64,000 bases of DNA from an uncultured Opitutales bacterium (GTDB lineage Bacteria > Verrucomicrobiota > Verrucomicrobiia > Opitutales > Intestinicryptomonadaceae). The notes under the pieces are model-generated. The model saw nothing but the letters and a program-made list of their open reading frames with translations. It did no database searches and was not told the DNA's origin. The stretch covers positions 1 through 64,000 of the forward strand of contig URGP01000008.1 in NCBI GenBank assembly GCA_900547395.1, written 5' to 3'. Of this stretch, positions 62,259 to 64,000 are shown piece after piece (within the stretch, counting starts at the first letter, position 1; the number at the start of each line of letters is the position of its first letter). Made by a program: the position numbers and the translations under genes.

Positions 62259-63566
62259 TTATTCCCCGATGTTTTTTAAGAGCTTGCTTAAACTAAAATT
62301 TAAAGCGGCAATGCAAATTCCAGCAATCAATAGCGACTTTGACACAGAAAGAGAATCCAAATTATCGCTAAAAAACTTTGAAACTGCCCAAACCACAACA
62401 AGCAAAGACCCGCAGTTTAAAAGTACGAAACTCTTGCGCCTTATTGCAGAAAGGACGAATGCAAGCGCGCTTAAAAACACATAGGCGCAAATAAAATTTT
62501 GTACCGTATTTATGTCAACTTTTTCTTCCATTGTGTTAAGAAGAAATATCGGGAAAAAGCCAACGGCGGAGAGTACTACATAAGCTTTGTTTGTTTCCTT
62601 GTCGAAAAGCGACTTGAAAAATTTGCAAACGAAATAGAAATTTGCCGCATAAAAACTTCCTATTGCCAGAAAGTTCAAATTATGCATTTCTTTCAGGCTT
62701 TCAAAAAAAGCGCGTATGGAAAGCGTTGTGTTAAAATATATGCTTCCGCAATAAAATATATATACAAACGCTATAATCCAAATCCACGAAAAACATATCG
62801 GGAAAACATCTTTAATCTCTTTTTGCTTTGCAAATTTTAAAAGCGGAATTGCGGCTCCCAACGCAAAAAATGTTGCGTCATTTACAAACCCTGAAAAAAT
62901 GTCGGAAACAAAAAATATGAATGGCAAAAGCAGGCAAAGTAAAATGTACGAAACAAAATTTACAGCCCTCGTGTCGTCATATGATTTTTTATAAATGAAA
63001 AACGCCAATATTACGTTTGCAAAACAAAAGAGATTTTGAATTTCAGCACTTTCAAAATGGGAATTAGAAAGCGTCAAAATAATTAAAAACAGCGCAGAAA
63101 GCGAAGAACTGAAAATAAAAGGAATCGGCAAGGCTGTTAAAATTATGGTCGCCCACGCATGATGTTCGCTTCCGTAAAGATAAAACACGTCGTTTGTTAT
63201 AAGAACTGCCGCTATTACCCCGAGGAGGTTTAAAATCGCGGCAATGTCGGCAAATAGCGCATTCTTAAAAAATTTTGCAAAATACAAAATTCCGAAAACC
63301 GCAGAAAAAAGAAGAGGGATAAAGCCGATAACAAGTTTTGTAACGTCTTGGAAATTTTCCCAGTTGTATTGCAAAAGCAAAAATACCCCCAAAATCGCGA
63401 TCGCGGCCGCAAGAATGTAAATTGAAAGAGTGGTAAAAAATTTCCCCGAAGCTGCTGATTTTTCGCTCAAATAGCTCCTCAAACGCTGTTCCGAGAATGT
63501 GTCAATGAGCCCTGCATCATAATATTCGGGCAATTTGTCAAGCAGGCGTTTTTCAAAATTACTCAT
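62259..63566 (-). CDS. DUF2157-family polytopic membrane protein
   Basis: The 435-residue protein starts with a soluble segment that fits DUF2157 (LLDKLPEYYDAGLIDTFSEQ, RLRSYLSEK). About twelve transmembrane helices follow; the first is FTTLSIYILAAAIAILGVFL and an early loop has LLQYNWENFQDVTKL, also typical of the family. Function is unknown; the family is widespread in bacteria and often in two-gene operons as here. It is divergent from the lipocalin gene across 58 bp. Confidence 0.82.
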   Translation of the reverse strand: MSNFEKRLLDKLPEYYDAGLIDTFSEQRLRSYLSEKSAASGKFFTTLSIYILAAAIAILGVFLLLQYNWENFQDVTKLVIGFIPLLFSAVFGILYFAKFFKNALFADIAAILNLLGVIAAVLITNDVFYLYGSEHHAWATIILTALPIPFIFSSSLSALFLIILTLSNSHFESAEIQNLFCFANVILAFFIYKKSYDDTRAVNFVSYILLCLLLPFIFFVSDIFSGFVNDATFFALGAAIPLLKFAKQKEIKDVFPICFSWIWIIAFVYIFYCGSIYFNTTLSIRAFFESLKEMHNLNFLAIGSFYAANFYFVCKFFKSLFDKETNKAYVVLSAVGFFPIFLLNTMEEKVDINTVQNFICAYVFLSALAFVLSAIRRKSFVLLNCGSLLVVVWAVSKFFSDNLDSLSVSKSLLIAGICIAALNFSLSKLLKNIGE

Positions 63567-63624
63567 AATTTATTTTTAGCATATTATTTTTTTACGCGTC
63601 AATAAAAATGCCGAATAAATAATT

Positions 63625-64000
63625 GTGGAAGCGAACATTCTTTTGATAACTATTATGCTTTTGGCGTGCGTTGCGGCTCTCGTATTCGCATGCAGAGTAA
63701 TGTTTTCAAATGTAAAGACCGCCCGAAACGTTGACATAAAAAAATATATGGGTACATGGCATGAAATCGCCCGATTGGACACTTCGTTTCAGCGTGGCAA
63801 ATACAATTCGCAGGCCTTTTACAAATTAAACCGCGATGGCACCGTTTTTATAATAAATTCAGCCACCGACAAAAACGGGCGCAAGGTTTCCGTTTCCGCA
63901 AGGGGATACGCCCCGAACGGCAAGGATTTTTCAAGGCTCAGGATTAGTTTTTTCAGACCGTTTTACGCCGATTACAACATTTTGGAATTGGACGAAAATT
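63625..64000 (+). CDS. Lipocalin (Blc-like), partial at the window edge
   Basis: An open frame runs from GTG at 63625 to the window end (125 codons seen). The N-terminus is hydrophobic (MLLACVAALVFACRVMF from the ATG at 63655), where VFAC could be a lipobox. The lipocalin opening KYMGTWHEIARLD follows, then FQRGKYNSQAFYKLNRDG and ISFFRPFYADYNILELD, all typical of bacterial Blc lipoproteins of the outer membrane, which bind fatty acids or lysophospholipids. The GTG is preferred for the earliest start and an ATG ten codons later is the alternative. About 40 C-terminal residues are missing. Confidence 0.88.
   Translation, partial: MEANILLITIMLLACVAALVFACRVMFSNVKTARNVDIKKYMGTWHEIARLDTSFQRGKYNSQAFYKLNRDGTVFIINSATDKNGRKVSVSARGYAPNGKDFSRLRISFFRPFYADYNILELDEN

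Overview
The window looks like a chromosome segment from an anaerobic, host-associated member of the Verrucomicrobiota, most likely an Opitutia-type gut bacterium. Four things point there. Two secreted proteins carry nearly identical PEP-CTERM tails of the Verrucomicrobia type. lpxC and fabZ are fused into one gene next to lpxA, so the cell is Gram-negative with lipid A. The only ribonucleotide reductase is the anaerobic NrdD/NrdG pair. Several large secreted glycosidases (two GH92, two GH2) are mixed with ordinary housekeeping genes. The taxonomic call is an inference from gene content. There is no rRNA operon, phage, insertion sequence or CRISPR array. Many starts lack a clear Shine-Dalgarno sequence and have A-rich leaders.

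Layout. Positions 1-600 hold a minus-strand tRNA-Ser(GGA) with its terminator and, downstream, a short copy of its 3' end with its own terminator. Positions 600-3300 hold an unknown secreted protein, a membrane-anchored coiled-coil protein and a tiny lipoprotein. Positions 3450-6811 encode a GH2 enzyme with a malectin-like C-terminus. Positions 6.9-8.1 kb are a decaying AT-rich stretch with a methyltransferase broken by three frameshifts and a start-less membrane-type reading frame. From 8.1 to 45.1 kb the genes are mostly housekeeping: ispH-cysS, hemB with a YfeH-like transporter, an ACP/SGNH pair divergent from a KAS III gene and a CstA-type transporter, nrdDG, a DEDDh exonuclease, a HisN-type phosphatase, mutS-uvrC and a small membrane gene, leuB-alaS, glnD with an MFS gene, the GH92-pfkB-proA-unknown-purN run, nagA, and prs-argS-cobalamin adenosyltransferase-yfcH.

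From 45.3 to 56.8 kb lies an envelope and glycan region: a 1226-residue GH2 enzyme, thioredoxin, a secreted alpha/beta hydrolase overlapping an exported RpiB-like protein, a PEP-CTERM protein, a second GH92 and a second PEP-CTERM protein. The last is preceded by a perfect 20-bp inverted repeat enclosing 117 bp, the layout expected of a phase-variable invertible segment. From 56.9 kb to the end are clpB, lpxC-fabZ, lpxA, an unknown gene with a DUF2157 membrane protein, and the start of a lipocalin cut by the window edge.

How the genes could work together (inference): the GH92 alpha-mannosidases and GH2 exoglycosidases would trim host N-glycans or mannan in the periplasm or at the surface. The MFS carrier, the PfkB kinase and NagA would feed released sugars and amino sugars into central metabolism. 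Surface decoration would rely on the PEP-CTERM proteins, one of which may be switched by DNA inversion.

Stretches without a gene: 7731-8120 has only the start-less frame and a terminator; 54950-55257 has a terminator and the inverted repeat. In 1778-2032, 3312-3451, 16307-16496, 29894-30009 and 45103-45323 I see no convincing gene or RNA.
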